Positions 1-9,040 are shown, counted from the first letter of the stretch. The stretch: 64,000 nucleotides of DNA from Nematopogon swammerdamellus (GCA_946902875.1 OX336340.1:789501-853500), one strand, 5' to 3'. Notes: generated by a model not told the origin, from the sequence alone. Made by a program: numbers and translations.

Positions 1-197
1 CTTCCATCGCTGCCGTGGGTGTTGTGCGCATGCACCCTGTGGTCGCAACGCACGCTAGACGCTGGAAACTTTGGAGTTTGTTAATAACTGTGCTGAGTTT
101 GGTCCTGGGCCACCATACTACTGCACCATAAGTTACCATAGGTCTTATTATAGCTGAGTATAGCCACAGCGTAATGTTACAGCACAACGTTCTAAGT
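1..197. other. Unassigned spacer
   Basis: No coding potential or familiar repeat is seen. It runs directly into a SINE-A tail. Confidence 0.5.
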
Positions 198-233
198 GAT
201 GTAGCCAACCGTGTCAGTTTCCATAAAAAAAAA
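198..233 (+). repeat. SINE-A tail fragment
   Basis: The last ~36 bases match the 3' end shared by all SINE-A copies in the window (GATGTAGCCAACCGTGTCAG, then CCAT and an A-tract). The rest of the element is missing. Confidence 0.75.
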
Positions 234-265
234 GGGCAGGTACCTAGTTACTTAATTTGGGGCTA

Positions 266-328
266 GGAATTATTTTAGGATTCCATACCGTATGGGACTC
301 CAGCACTCGCACTTGGCCGGTTTTTATG
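266..328 (+). repeat. Repeat D, ends joined with centre deleted
   Basis: The 5' part (TTTTAGGATTCC, cf. TTTTAGGGTTCC in other copies) is followed at once by the 3' part (ACTCGCACTTGGCCGGTTTT). About 300 bases that lie between them elsewhere are absent. Confidence 0.6.
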
Positions 329-339
329 GATCCTGACGC

Positions 340-672
340 GATTCCGGACCAAGGAATACCGTCTTCCTGCCTACTGCCTGCTTGCTGGAGGAAGGCCTCG
401 GTCCAACCAGTGCCCAAACAGGGTAACTCAGCTGACTGCAAAAATTATCAGTCCATTGCGATAACTCCTCTCGTCTGTAAGGTTATGGGACGAATCAGAA
501 ACTCCCAGCTTCTAACATATCGAGAATCTCATAGACTCCTTGATGAAAAGCGGTACGGTTTCCTTAAATAGCGGTCATCAGGTCAATATGTCACACGTAT
601 GTGGGCTGAGAGATTAGATGACTTTTGAGAGTCGCTGGCATTCATGACAGCCTTAGACATTCCAAGGCGACC
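340..672 (+). pseudogene. Non-LTR retrotransposon reverse transcriptase fragment
   Basis: The frame starting at 257 reads like the N-terminal part of a CR1/jockey-type LINE reverse transcriptase: a WRKASVQPVPK block at about 390-422, an NYQSIAITPLVCKVMGRI block (fingers region) at about 443-496, and YGFLK at about 553-567 where the family has YGFR. Stops follow at about 568 and 626, but the same frame continues recognisably (YVTRMWAERLDDF). The catalytic YxDD region is not reached, because the sequence switches to SINE-B at about 674. It is a decayed, truncated copy with no function expected. The family assignment is from remembered motifs. Confidence 0.75.
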
Positions 673-673
673 A

Positions 674-767
674 CCAGTTCAGTATAGCAGCAATCGATAT
701 TGGCTGGTCGGAGCATGTACTTGTGCTTTGGCCCCTCTGACCCGGCCATCCATACCGGATTACATAG
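674..767 (+). repeat. SINE-B 3' end, internally deleted
   Basis: It matches the 3' end of the full SINE-B at 15358-15776 (GATATTGGCTGGTCGGAGCA ... CATACCGGATTACAT). About 45 bases are missing at around position 693. Confidence 0.7.
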
Positions 768-769
768 AA

Positions 770-1128
770 CCGACCAAGTGCGAGGTGAACTCGCGCACCG
801 AGGGTTCCGTATCGCCATGTCATTGTCAGCGCCACTCACGGCATCTATGTATTAGTTAAAATGTTTCATACTCTTTTCGGTAGATGGCATGCACGCACTT
901 TTCAGTTTCTTGTATGAGGACCCTCGTGAATTTTTTACTTTTTCTTATTTTTCTTATTTCTTGTTATATCGGCCATAATACTACATATTCTGTAAAAATT
1001 TCAACGGGCTACCTACATATTACGGTTAAAGAGATACATCCCTCGGACAGACAGACGGACAGACAGACAGACAGACGGCGTAGGCTTAGTAATTGGGTCC
1101 CGTACGACGGATACGGTACCCTAAAAAA
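770..1128 (-). repeat. Repeat D ((GTCY)n-containing interspersed repeat)
   Basis: On the minus strand it runs from a TAGGGTACC-type start, through a (GTCT/GTCC)n core at 1046-1078, a TTGAAATTTTTACAGAATAT block and CGCGAGTTCACCTCGCACTT, to its end. The layout resembles the microsatellite-associated (MINE-like) elements of Lepidoptera. The family name is not verified. Confidence 0.7.
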
Positions 1129-1352
1129 TATATGTGGGTTGTGTGGCTTGTCGCAAATACAATCGCACTTGAAATGAACCCACTGCCTCCTTAATACTTT
1201 GGGCTCACTTTGTCATTTTATGGACCGATTTTACCAATCATACTCAACGGTTCTCTCATGTATAGAGAGTCTGGTTCTTGTACTTAGAATACTCTTGTAC
1301 TTGTAATTTTGTCTATATCAGAAAAGCTGTAAAATCCGCATATACGAGGTAT

Positions 1353-1775
1353 CTCGGAACTTAAAGACCTTACAACTCCGCAGGGACGTTGGATCTTTAT
1401 GTGTGTTCTATCGCCTGTACCATGGAGAGTGTTCCAAGGAGCTGCACGATGCGATCCCTTCATCCCCATTCTACCATCGTTCCACGCGCTACAGGTTGGG
1501 AATGCATCCACACACTGTCGATATCCCCCCACTTAGAACAAATCGATCCTGTAAATCCTCTATTTACAGGGTTGCCAACATGTGGAATACACTCCCACCT
1601 GCATCCTTTCCTCTAATGTACAGTCTGGGATCCTTCAAACATAATGTGAAGGTGCACCTAGCCAGCCGACATGGTATTCGCAGCCCCCGTAAATATTCCA
1701 ATGCCCGTGTGCGCCGTCGGTCTACACCTCTGCGTTAGTCTGACGAGCGCCATATGTCGTGCTTACCATACAAAA
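1353..1775 (+). pseudogene. LINE C-terminal coding end and 3' UTR (CR1/jockey-like)
   Basis: One open frame (stop at 1736) encodes the C-terminal tail of a non-LTR retrotransposon polymerase: QLRRDVGSLCVFYRLYHGEC (1374-1433), then a FYHRSTRYRLGMH-type block, MWNTLPPASFP and LGSFKHNVKVHL. This follows the usual order RRDVxSLxVFYRLYHGEC ... RTxxxWNxLPxxVFP ... YxxGxFKxxV for CR1/jockey-like LINEs. The copy is 5' truncated and ends with a short UTR and an A-rich tail. A second copy of the same 3' end lies inverted at 2932-3150. Confidence 0.8.
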
Positions 1776-1864
1776 AAATAGTCTGTTGCAGCAGTAACTA
1801 CGTTAATTTGAACAGGGTAATCGTGAAAATTTTCTGAAAAAAAAACCGACCTAGTGCGACTTGG

Positions 1865-2220
1865 ACTCTGACTCGTCGACTGTCAGTGGGATCATAAGCA
1901 CACCTGGGCGCGGTCAGTGGATGCATGGGTGACCGCTCGATCGTTGGAGGCTGACTGTGGTTCGGATACCACGCAAAACTGTAGGTCCCTTTCCATCCTA
2001 CCATACTAGGTGCTAAGGTGTATCCCGCCCGGTTTGGTACAAACGCATTGAATGAAAGGTCGCTTAAAACGGCAATTTTTTAAAATAGTTCGTGTTTTCC
2101 GTCCAGTTCAGTGTCTGTGTAGCCGGCACAACGTGGCACCTAGTTCACCAAGGTGGTATGGGCTGACATCACGGATGTAGTAGGTGATGTAGCCAACCGT
2201 GTCAGTTATCATAAAAAGAA
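1865..2220 (+). repeat. SINE-A with degenerate 5S-rRNA head
   Basis: The head (about 1865-1975) keeps 5S-like blocks (ATAAGCACACCTGGGCGCGG, then GGATGCATGGGTGACCGCT). The body (GTAGGTCCCTTTCCATCCTA ... GTCCAGTTCAGTG) and tail (GCCAACCGTGTCAG) follow. See the complete copy at 17108-17482. Confidence 0.75.
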
Positions 2221-2523
2221 ATCGTCAAGTTACACCACTACTTATTATCTCCTTGCGTTTAGTAACACAGGCGGCATTTTTATGAAAAGATAACAAATAT
2301 TTAACGACACTTTAAGAATGGTGTCAAATGATTTACCGCCGAAAAGCAGGATGTTAGTCTACAGGCGAGTTTATCTGGAGATATAATTTATGTGTCGTTA
2401 ATATCTAGTGTTATTAGATAGAGTGTCGGGGAAACGTCTGAGCTTTCGTTTCTCTTATCTAGTTGGAGGAAGTTGAAGGCTCGTTAGTCATAGAAAGTCA
2501 CATTACAAACTTGTATTAAGCAT

Positions 2524-2928
2524 TTTTAGGGTTCCGTATCAGGTACGGGACCCTATTACTAAGCCTACGCCGTCTGTCTGTCTGTCTGTCCGTTCGTCCG
2601 TCCGTCCGTCCGTCTGTCCGTGGGGTGTATCTCTTGAATCGTAGGTAGGTAGCCCGTTGAAATTTTCACAAAAAATGTCTTATTATGGCCGATATAACAA
2701 CAAATAATAAAAATAAGAAAAAGTATAAAAATTCACGGGGGTTCCCATAGAAGAAACCAAAAAGTGTATGCGCGCGCGCCATCTGCCGAATAGATTATGA
2801 AGCATGACATTAACTAATATGAAGCATTTCATAACACGCCATCTAGATGGCGTGAGTAGCGCTAGCCGTGACATGGCGATACGGGACCCTCGGTGCGCGA
2901 GTTCGACTCGCACTTGGCCGGTTTTTTT
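2524..2928 (+). repeat. Repeat D, nearly complete
   Basis: It starts TAGGGTTCCGTATC, has a (GTCT/GTCC)n core at 2573-2622, then GTTGAAATTTTCACA, and ends GCGAGTTCGACTCGCACTTG GCCGG + T-run. It also holds GATGGCG-rich sequence (2820-2880) not seen in the 24.1-kb copy. Confidence 0.75.
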
Positions 2929-2931
2929 ATA

Positions 2932-3150
2932 ATAAAGCACGACATATAGCGCGCGCCAGACTAACGCAGAGGTGTAGTCCGACGGCGCCCACGGGCATTC
3001 GGATATTTACGGAGGCTGCGAATACCATGTCGGCCGGTTAGGTGCACCTTCACATTATGTTTGAAGGATCCCAGACTGTACATTAGAGGAAAGGATGGCA
3101 GGTGGGAGTGCATTTCACATGTTGGCAACCCCGTAAATAAAGGATTGTCT
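2932..3150 (-). pseudogene. LINE C-terminal end, inverted relative to 1353-1775
   Basis: The reverse complement matches about 1560-1775: the end of the coding region from the region before MWNTLPP onward, plus the short 3' UTR. The two copies are convergent, about 1.2 kb apart, which may favour hairpin formation or inversion between them. Confidence 0.75.
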
Positions 3151-3192
3151 TGTTTATATTAGCTTATACTGTTTTTATTTTCCGTATCCGTA

Positions 3193-3621
3193 AAGCTGGC
3201 TTCCCACGGTGCGTGATAGTGCGTACGGACGACGCGGACCAGCCCGCACGACGCAACATGGGACGAGTGTCGTCTGTGAAAACGCAGACACGTCCGTAGC
3301 GGTGCGCCGCGCTGGAACCACCCCGAGTCGGTAACTTCAAAGGTGCGGTGCGAGCTGGTGCGTGCTCGTGCAGTGCGGTCAGCGGTCGTCCGTATAAACA
3401 CAGACGTGCGTATACCACAAGAGACGCAGCTGCAGCGATACCACTTTGTATTTTGGAATGACAACATGTTCGGTGCGTGGCTGTCCGTGGTCGTCGGCCT
3501 TGAGTGATGATCCGCAGAATCACGCACCGCTGGAAGAGCCTTGGTGCGCGGTGCTTGGCTCTTCGTGGTCGTCGGCCGTGCGTGGTAATCCGCTGAATCA
3601 CGCGTCGTGGGAAGCCAGCTT
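3193..3621. mobile_element. 429-bp MITE inserted in repeat D
   Basis: Terminal inverted repeats begin AAGCTGGCTTCCCACG at both ends, followed by an imperfectly repeated GCGTGAT. The interior is GC-rich and contains a tandem ~82-bp duplication (GTGGTCGTCGGCC at about 3487 and 3569). A convincing target duplication was not found. The long open frames here on both strands come from GC-rich, self-complementary sequence and are not genes. Confidence 0.55.
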
Positions 3622-3889
3622 CAGGAAGCCTATTACTAAGCCTACGCCGCGCCTGTCCGCTTTTTTGAACCGTAATAGGTAGCCGGTTGAAATTTTCACC
3701 AAAATATAAGTTATATTATGCCGGATCGGATATCCAAACTAATAATTTAAAAAAGTAAAAAATTAAGGCGGTATTAATACAATAAACGTGTTTTTTAAGT
3801 TGTTTTTTTTTTTCTCTATCGTAAAAACGGTAATGCATACAAGCGTCAAACTTGTTGTGATTATAGTGCAGCCTCTACTAAAGTAAAAA

Positions 3890-4112
3890 TCCTATTAATA
3901 TTATAAACGCGAAAGTTTGTGAGGATGGATGGATGTATGGATGTATGGATGGATGAATGGATCATTGTTCCTCTTTCACGCAAAAACTACTAAACTGATT
4001 TTGATGAGACTTTACAGTACTATAGCTTATAATTTATAAAGACATTGTGTAAATTAGCCCAAATTTGTCATGTTCAGTCATCCACGCGGACGAAGTCGCG
4101 GGCAAAAGCTAG
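3890..4112 (+). mobile_element. Non-autonomous Helitron
   Basis: It begins TCCTATTAATATTATAAACG, ends CTAG directly before a host T, and was inserted after a host A, as Helitrons do. The subterminal hairpin CGCGGACGAAGTCGCG sits 10 bases before the end. Inside are GGATGGATG repeats and CGCAAAAACTACTAAACTGA, common in lepidopteran Helitron-like repeats. Confidence 0.75.
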
Positions 4113-4182
4113 TCAAATTATAAAGACCGGCGGTACGTAACCCTCGGTGCGCGAGTTCGACTCGCACTTGGCTGGTTTTTTA

Positions 4183-4416
4183 ACCCCCAACGCAAAAGGA
4201 GGGGTGTTATAAGTTTGACGCCTCCGTCTGGCTGTGTGTGACATCGTAGCTCCCAAACGGATGGACCGATTTGGATGCGGTTTTTTTTAGGTAGCTTGTT
4301 TAATTGGGATGATTCTTAGCTATGTTTGTAATCAAGTAATTAAGTAATAAAAAAAATAATTATCTTAAAAAGTGGACCGATTTGCATGCAGTGTTTTTTA
4401 AAAAGCTTGAAATAAA
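4183..4416 (+). repeat. Repeat F (interspersed)
   Basis: It starts AACCCCCAACGCAAAAGGAG followed by GGGTGTTATAAGTTTGACG, a sequence that recurs inverted at about 9072-9105. No coding frame is seen. Confidence 0.5.
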
Positions 4417-4417
4417 A

Positions 4418-4656
4418 GTTAAATTACAAATAAAAAAAAACCCCGACCCTTAAAAATTCAAAAATAATTTCCGTTGACTTACTTAAAGGAGTCGGGGGAC
4501 CGTTAATTAAATAAAATATAAAAACTAAGAGCTACGCGGGAATTTACTTTAGCCATAGTAAAATGCTTTAGCGGTCCACCGACTCCTTTAAGTAAGTCAA
4601 CGGAAATTATTTTTGAATTTTTAAGGGTCGGGGGTTATTTTAATTTGTAATTTAAC
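4418..4656. mobile_element. Foldback element with ~86-bp inverted arms
   Basis: Left arm 4418-4503 and right arm 4572-4656 are inverted copies with few differences. Both contain TTCCGTTGACTTACTTAAAG and GACCCTTAAAAATTCAAAAA on opposite strands. The loop is about 68 bases. Target duplication not resolved. Confidence 0.7.
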
Positions 4657-4812
4657 TTCTTTATACTTTTTTTTTATAATTTGTCAAGTTATCCGCCATA
4701 ACACATATTTTGTGAAAATTGCTACCTGCTGCATATTACTACGGTTCCATTTGAAGGTAACACAGACGGAAGGAAGACGTAAACGTAATAAGGTCCCGTG
4801 AGGACTCGTAAA
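4657..4812 (-). repeat. Degenerate repeat D
   Basis: On the minus strand it retains GGGACC, a shortened CCGTCTGTG region, ATATGTGTTATGGCGGATAA and the adjacent AT-rich block. Both ends are eroded. Confidence 0.5.
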
Positions 4813-5121
4813 ATGTAATACTCCACGTTTAGTTATACTAAACTTAAACACTGACACCTTTAGGCCTGAAATTTCCCAAAGTGGCAGCTGACGTCAAGGA
4901 AGTAAATTGATTTATTTCAAACCGGAGTTCACACAAGGAAGCCAATGGGCAAAAGTTGGTTAAATAATATGATACATCAATAATCTATAAATTAATGACC
5001 TTGAAATACAAAAATTTTGTTAATTATGAAACATACCTAATAGTTATGTAATTTATGCGAAATCCATCTTGTAGGTACTCACTGTAATTAACGTTACTTG
5101 TTATTACTGTTCCTCATCTAG
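4813..5121 (+). other. Putative intron or 5' flank of the S28 gene, with acceptor site
   Basis: AT-rich sequence with no repeat I recognise. It ends in a good 3' splice-site shape: a pyrimidine-rich tract from about 5097 and CATCTAG at 5115-5121. The reading frame of the S28 exon is open from that AG onward. No upstream exon with a signal peptide could be picked out by eye. Confidence 0.4.
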
Positions 5122-6469
5122 ACCCGAAGATAACCTTCAAAAGCGATTTCATATCGCGGTTGAAGATAACCTTCAACAGCGATTTCATATCGCGAGTCTG
5201 TCTACTCACTCAACAATATAAATATGTGCCCATTGGCAAACAGATAAATTCGCAATTTATGGACCAACCTCTCGACCACTTTGACAATGTTTCCGCTGGA
5301 AATAGGACCAACTGGAGGATGCGATTTTTCGATAAATGGGACCAATTGCGTACCGGTGGGCCCGTCTACATAATTATCTTTGAAGATTATGAAAAGGATC
5401 TGGAATTACTAATTAACGGACTAATGGCAGAGCTGGCGACTGAAACCCACGGCGTTTTGTTCGGAATTGAACAGAGATATTCAGGAGTAAGCATTCCGGA
5501 GACATCGGGAAACTACAAATATTTGGACACCGAGCTACTTCTGGCGGATCTCGCTTACTTCTTAATGACGGTTAAGGACAACTCGAAACTCGTGCGAAGG
5601 TGGTGGTCACGGGCACGGGCTTCGCTGGATTATTGTCTTCTTGGCTGAGGCAGAAGTACCCGAAGCTGGTCGACGTGGCTATCGCAGATGTAGACTCGTC
5701 CCTACTGGGCCTCGAAGACCACACCATTAAAGGTGTTGTTGATTACCTGCGCAAATATGCGGGAGAGGCGTGCGTTAAGAATATAATTTGTGATAAGTTG
5801 GAACATCAACGACGTCTGCTGATGGAGAAAAACGGTGCCGAAAAGTTGAGGCAGGAGGAGCTCCTCTGCCCTGGTACTGATTTCACCGACAAGGCGCAGT
5901 GGTACGCTTACAACGCAGTAGTTTACTCGCAAATCGCCGCTACAACCTCTTACAACACGTATGCCCTTAGTCAAATGTGCAACAACGAGACACCATTTTC
6001 CACGGTTACGGGCGTCGACTACTGCTTCGTGTTGTCGAACGCCACGCGCTGGCGGAGCAGGATCAACTACCTGCAGTGCCACGAGTACGGACAATTCAGA
6101 ACATCTAACGCCACGGGAGATTTTCCGCTGGACGTCCCGCTGCAGTGGCACATCGACATGTGCCGCCAGAACTACGGGGACCACATCGACCTGGCATTTG
6201 TAACGGAAGGGATCGCTCGAACAAACAAAGAATACCGACGATCCAAAGCAACGCAGATCGTCTACTTGTCTGATAAATCTTCGCATGCACCGGCCATTTC
6301 CTTGAAGAGTACGAACGCAACACCGTACCAGCGACCGTATGGGGCGGATTGGCAAGAACACGATGCTGTGACTCGCGTTAAGAAATTAGTGGAAAAATGG
6401 CTTGGTGGATTCATAGAGCATTTCCCTATCGACAACTATTCATTTTTTACGCGATCGCGAAAGCAGTAG
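5122..6469 (+). pseudogene. S28-family serine carboxypeptidase-like gene, frameshifted and missing catalytic residues
   Basis: Family S28 (lysosomal Pro-X carboxypeptidase, thymus-specific serine protease, insect K12H4.7-like) cleaves after proline in secretory or lysosomal compartments. Family landmarks appear in order: QPLDHF (5265-5282), RTGGPVY (5352-5369), GIEQRYSG (5463-5486), LLLADLAYF (about 5535-5561), SSWLRQKYPKL (5636-5668), QCHEYGQFRTS (6074-6106) and a SSHAP His region (6278-6292). The frame opens at 5124 after a splice-like AG; about 448 codons cover all but the N terminus. Between about 5582 and 5599 the frame shifts by one base (one base lost or two gained), with no other stop before the TAG at 6467. 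The nucleophile motif GGSYxG reads GTGFAG, so Ser is Gly (5618-5620). The Asp motif NGxxDPW is not recognisable at about 6197-6223. Seven N-glycosylation sequons fit a secreted ancestor. It is either a pseudogene or a catalytically dead paralogue with an assembly indel. Confidence 0.85.
5126..5194 (+). repeat. In-frame 36-bp tandem duplication at the exon start
   Basis: The 33 bases at 5126-5158 recur at 5162-5194 with one difference (A/C), giving a 36-base period. The period is a multiple of three, so a 12-residue block (KITFxSDFISR) is simply repeated in the open frame ahead of the S28 domain. Confidence 0.85.
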
Positions 6470-6630
6470 CGGTGGGTAAGCGTAGGCAGTGGTGTGCACT
6501 GTGCAGTGGTGATAACTGATAACCCAGTTGGCCTTCAGTTAACAGCTTTTTTTTGTAATGATGTAAGCTGATAACATACTCGTGTTTGTGTCTTTCCAAG
6601 CTATAGTCATTCGATATATTGTTTAATACA

Positions 6631-6636
6631 AATAAA
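6631..6636 (+). promoter_or_regulatory. Polyadenylation signal AATAAA of the S28 gene
   Basis: AATAAA lies 162 bases after the stop codon in AT-rich sequence, a normal insect 3' UTR distance. Cleavage would be expected near 6650-6670. Confidence 0.5.
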
Positions 6637-6956
6637 TTAATTGCAATTTGTGTTATTGCATTATTTTTCATTACGCCAGTCGCGGAGCGCTTTTTAGTGT
6701 TTCATAGCCAGGGGAAACCACTCGGAACCACAATAAATTTTCTACAAAATGTGACGTTAAGTTGTTGACAACCCACGTATGTACATATGCGATAAGAGCT
6801 GATAGACCTCAAACTGTACGATAGATAATACATCTATAATAGAAAGTTAACTAAAACTGTACCGACACAACACGATACTGTAAGAACATGGAACTAACTG
6901 TTACTTTGATTCCGACTATTTACGTATAAATATCAGAAAAAACGTCGAAAAATACT
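6637..6956. other. Unassigned AT-rich spacer
   Basis: Downstream flank of the S28 gene. No repeat or coding signal was recognised. Confidence 0.5.
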
Positions 6957-7078
6957 TTTTTATGTATCCGGTACGGGTGGCTGAGTCGGAGGGACCAAAG
7001 CACATTCTCCGACCAGTCATTATTACCTGCGAGAAGGTATGTGCCATACCGGAGGAGACTTTCCTGGACTTGTATGGG
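6957..7078 (-). repeat. SINE-B 3' fragment
   Basis: The minus strand matches the last ~120 bases of SINE-B (CCATACCGGAGGAGACTTTC and GGGTGGCTGAGTCGGAGGG on the plus strand). Confidence 0.7.
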
Positions 7079-7102
7079 TCCACCCATTGAATTTTTACTT
7101 TT

Positions 7103-7245
7103 AGTTTTTTTAGAGTTCCGTACCTCAAAAGAGAAAAAAAAAATCTGAGGCCTTATAGGATCACTCTTGCGTCTGTCTGTATGTATGTCTGTGTGTCAGG
7201 TTCTTGTCTCCGAATCTACTGGACCAAAAACATTTTTTTTACTTT
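7103..7245 (+). repeat. Repeat D-like 5' part with GTCT/TGTA microsatellite
   Basis: It begins TAGAGTTCCGTACC and passes into GCGTCTGTCTGTATGTATGT before fading. It is a second subtype of the (GTCY)n repeats. Confidence 0.5.
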
Positions 7246-7368
7246 TATAGAGTTTGGGGACCTAATCACGGCCGTGTAGCGTTAATTTCGATTTTGCGGT
7301 TCAATTACGGTTTCTAAAGTACGGTTTCTACGGTTGTAAAGACGTCGGACGACTGACCCGTCTTTGTA

Positions 7369-7534
7369 CCTAACCTAACCTAACCTAACCTAACCTAAAC
7401 TAACCTAACCTAAACTAACCTAACCTAACCTAACCTAACCTAACCTAACCTAACCTAACCTAACCTAACCTAACCTAACCTAACCTAACCTAACCTAACC
7501 TAACCTAACCTAACCTAACCTAACCTAACCTAAC
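7369..7534. repeat. Interstitial telomeric repeat, (CCTAA)n = (TTAGG)n
   Basis: About 33 copies of the insect telomere pentamer occur in tandem, with only two variant units (CTAAA) near the left end. The tract begins and ends abruptly in non-telomeric DNA. It is internal, so it marks either a repaired break or a captured telomere repeat, not a chromosome end. Confidence 0.95.
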
Positions 7535-7915
7535 AGAATTATTACTAGAGTTCCTGTTAAAATCACCTCAATAACTCAACGGATAACCAAATAAAGATAC
7601 TATGAATATGGCTGTTACAGGATATAATGCATGGGATATTGTTTGAAATGTGTCGGCGTCATGCGTGTTTGAAATGTGTAGGGCATCTTGCTCAACTTGA
7701 GTCATAGTTTGATCAACATCCGAGATGCGTTGAATAGGTTTGTGTTTAAAGCATCAAGCTTTTGACCCGGTCACTGACGCACTGAATTTTATACTGCCGT
7801 ACACCGGCTGCTTTTCAATTATTTGAGTTTTCATCACAATAGTCTCCTTTATCCTCCATTCGTTTTCCTCCCGTCTTATGCACTGGAAAAATTACTATAT
7901 TACATTTGGTTAATT
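7535..7915. other. Unassigned spacer
   Basis: No coding signal. A short direct repeat around GTTTGAAATGTGT (7643-7680) is the only structure seen. Confidence 0.45.
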
Positions 7916-8380
7916 TTTTTTTTCAAACAGTTGCCCAAATTTTTCCCAACCGTTGAATTGATTAATAGCATGTGGACAAATTAAATCGAACGGTTGGCTA
8001 AATTAAAAAAAAACAGCTGGATCGATTACAATAAATAATTGGGCAAATTTAATACAATATAAACAAATAAATGGTTAGGTAATATTACTTTGTAAAAACT
8101 TCATGCGCGGGATCGTAGCTGGGATAATGGGTACATTCTGCGCTAAAGTATAAACAGTTGGTTATATTTCTTTAAACAGTCAGCTAAATGTTATAGAACA
8201 GTTGGCTAAATTACTACAAACCAAAGAGTTTGTATTACGTCGCTGCGCTCCTTTAAAGGAGCGCTGAGACGTAATACAAACTCTTTGCTACAAACGGATG
8301 GATACATTTATCAAAACAATTGGTTTAATATAAACAGTTGGCCTAATTTAAATTTTGTAGCCAATTTTATCAATATGATA
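7916..8380. repeat. Degenerate minisatellite, ACAGTTGGCTAAATT-type motif
   Basis: Variants of (A)ACAGTTGGCTAAATT recur irregularly at roughly 30-60 base spacing (for example near 7928, 7993, 8154, 8176, 8199, 8335). It is an old, eroded tandem repeat and the landing site of the 66-bp element at 8222. Confidence 0.5.
8222..8287. mobile_element. 66-bp TIR-to-TIR micro-element of the P-like family
   Basis: Two ~33-bp terminal inverted repeats (starting CAAAGAGTTTGTATTACG) are joined directly, with two mismatches between arms and no interior. It is flanked by a perfect 8-bp target duplication CTACAAAC at 8214-8221 and 8288-8295. The same termini and the same duplication length bound the 3.2-kb element at 51100-54288, so this is its minimal non-autonomous derivative. 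The whole insert can fold into one hairpin. Confidence 0.9.
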
Positions 8381-8399
8381 TCTTCAAATATTCACCGAT

Positions 8400-8677
8400 A
8401 AATTTTATTTTATTGAAAATTCTTGCACTCGCTCCTTTGTAGGAAGAATATTCCGCTTTTTTTCTTTCCGTATTCTCCGTGCGGGCGGGTGGTTCGTCAG
8501 AACGATACCTTCCGCTCGGCGGGCACTCGACGCGGCACGCGGTCCCTATTGTGCTCCATGACTGACAGACGGACAGCGCGCGAGGGCTTGGATTCCTCGA
8601 ATAGCATATAATATCATTTACAACACATAATATGATACGGTAGGTAGATACATTAGAGCATAGAGATCTTCGACTAG
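8400..8677. other. Unassigned spacer with GC-rich patch
   Basis: A GC-rich patch at 8475-8600 (GCGGGCGGGTGG, GGCGGGCACTCGACGCGGC) lies in AT-rich DNA. No gene features could be defined. Confidence 0.4.
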
Positions 8678-8936
8678 CCAATATCACCTGTGAGAAGATG
8701 TCATACCGGATAATATCCTTTTACATAATTGCTGGCTAATACTGGACTAGAGGGGAACACAGCCGAAGCTACTGTGCGGCCATCTTACGTCCAAGTACGG
8801 TAGTACCTAGGTAAGGGGCAAGGGAAAGAAACCTACAGTTTTGCAGCACTTCCGAACGTTGAAGAAGAGTGCAAATATTTTTTTCCGCCCTAAAAATAAA
8901 AAAATTTAACTCATTGGTGCATGACGGCCTCGAACC
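8678..8936 (-). repeat. SINE-B, tRNA-proximal part
   Basis: On the plus strand it reads from AATATCACC through GAACACAGCCGAAGCTACTG to TCATTGGTGCATGACGGCCTC. The tRNA-like head is cut off where SINE-A sequence begins. Confidence 0.75.
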
Positions 8937-9040
8937 TTTTTTTATGGAAACTGACGCTGTTCGTAACGTTACTTGCAACATCCGTGAAATTGTGAGCCCA
9001 TAACGCCGGGTGAACTAGGTGCCATGTCAGTGCTTCCCAT
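8937..9040 (-). repeat. SINE-A 3' fragment
   Basis: TTTTTTTATGGAAACTGACG through CCGGGTGAACTAGGTGCCAT matches the 3' ~100 bases of SINE-A on the minus strand. Confidence 0.75.

Larger units (their letters stand above)
3155..4178 (+). repeat. Repeat D copy split by a MITE and a Helitron
   Basis: D sequence is present at about 3172-3191 (TTTCCGTATCCG), 3622-3815 (AAGCCTATTACTAAGCCTAC onward, GTTGAAATTTTCACC) and 4130-4178 (GCGCGAGTTCGACTCGCACT). The intervening blocks at 3193-3621 and 3890-4112 are separate elements. Sequence between 3816 and 3889 resembles 15835-15905, so it also belongs to the D interior. Confidence 0.65.

Noticed and set aside
3159..3601. 145- and 122-codon minus-strand frames
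   Set aside because: Arginine- and threonine-rich translations of a GC-rich MITE interior. No domain and no conservation evidence.
5702..6361. 219-codon minus-strand open frame
   Set aside because: Antisense shadow of the S28 coding exon.
7369..7534. A true chromosome end
   Set aside because: Ordinary sequence with a gene on one side and repeats on the other continues for kilobases both ways. The array is far too short.
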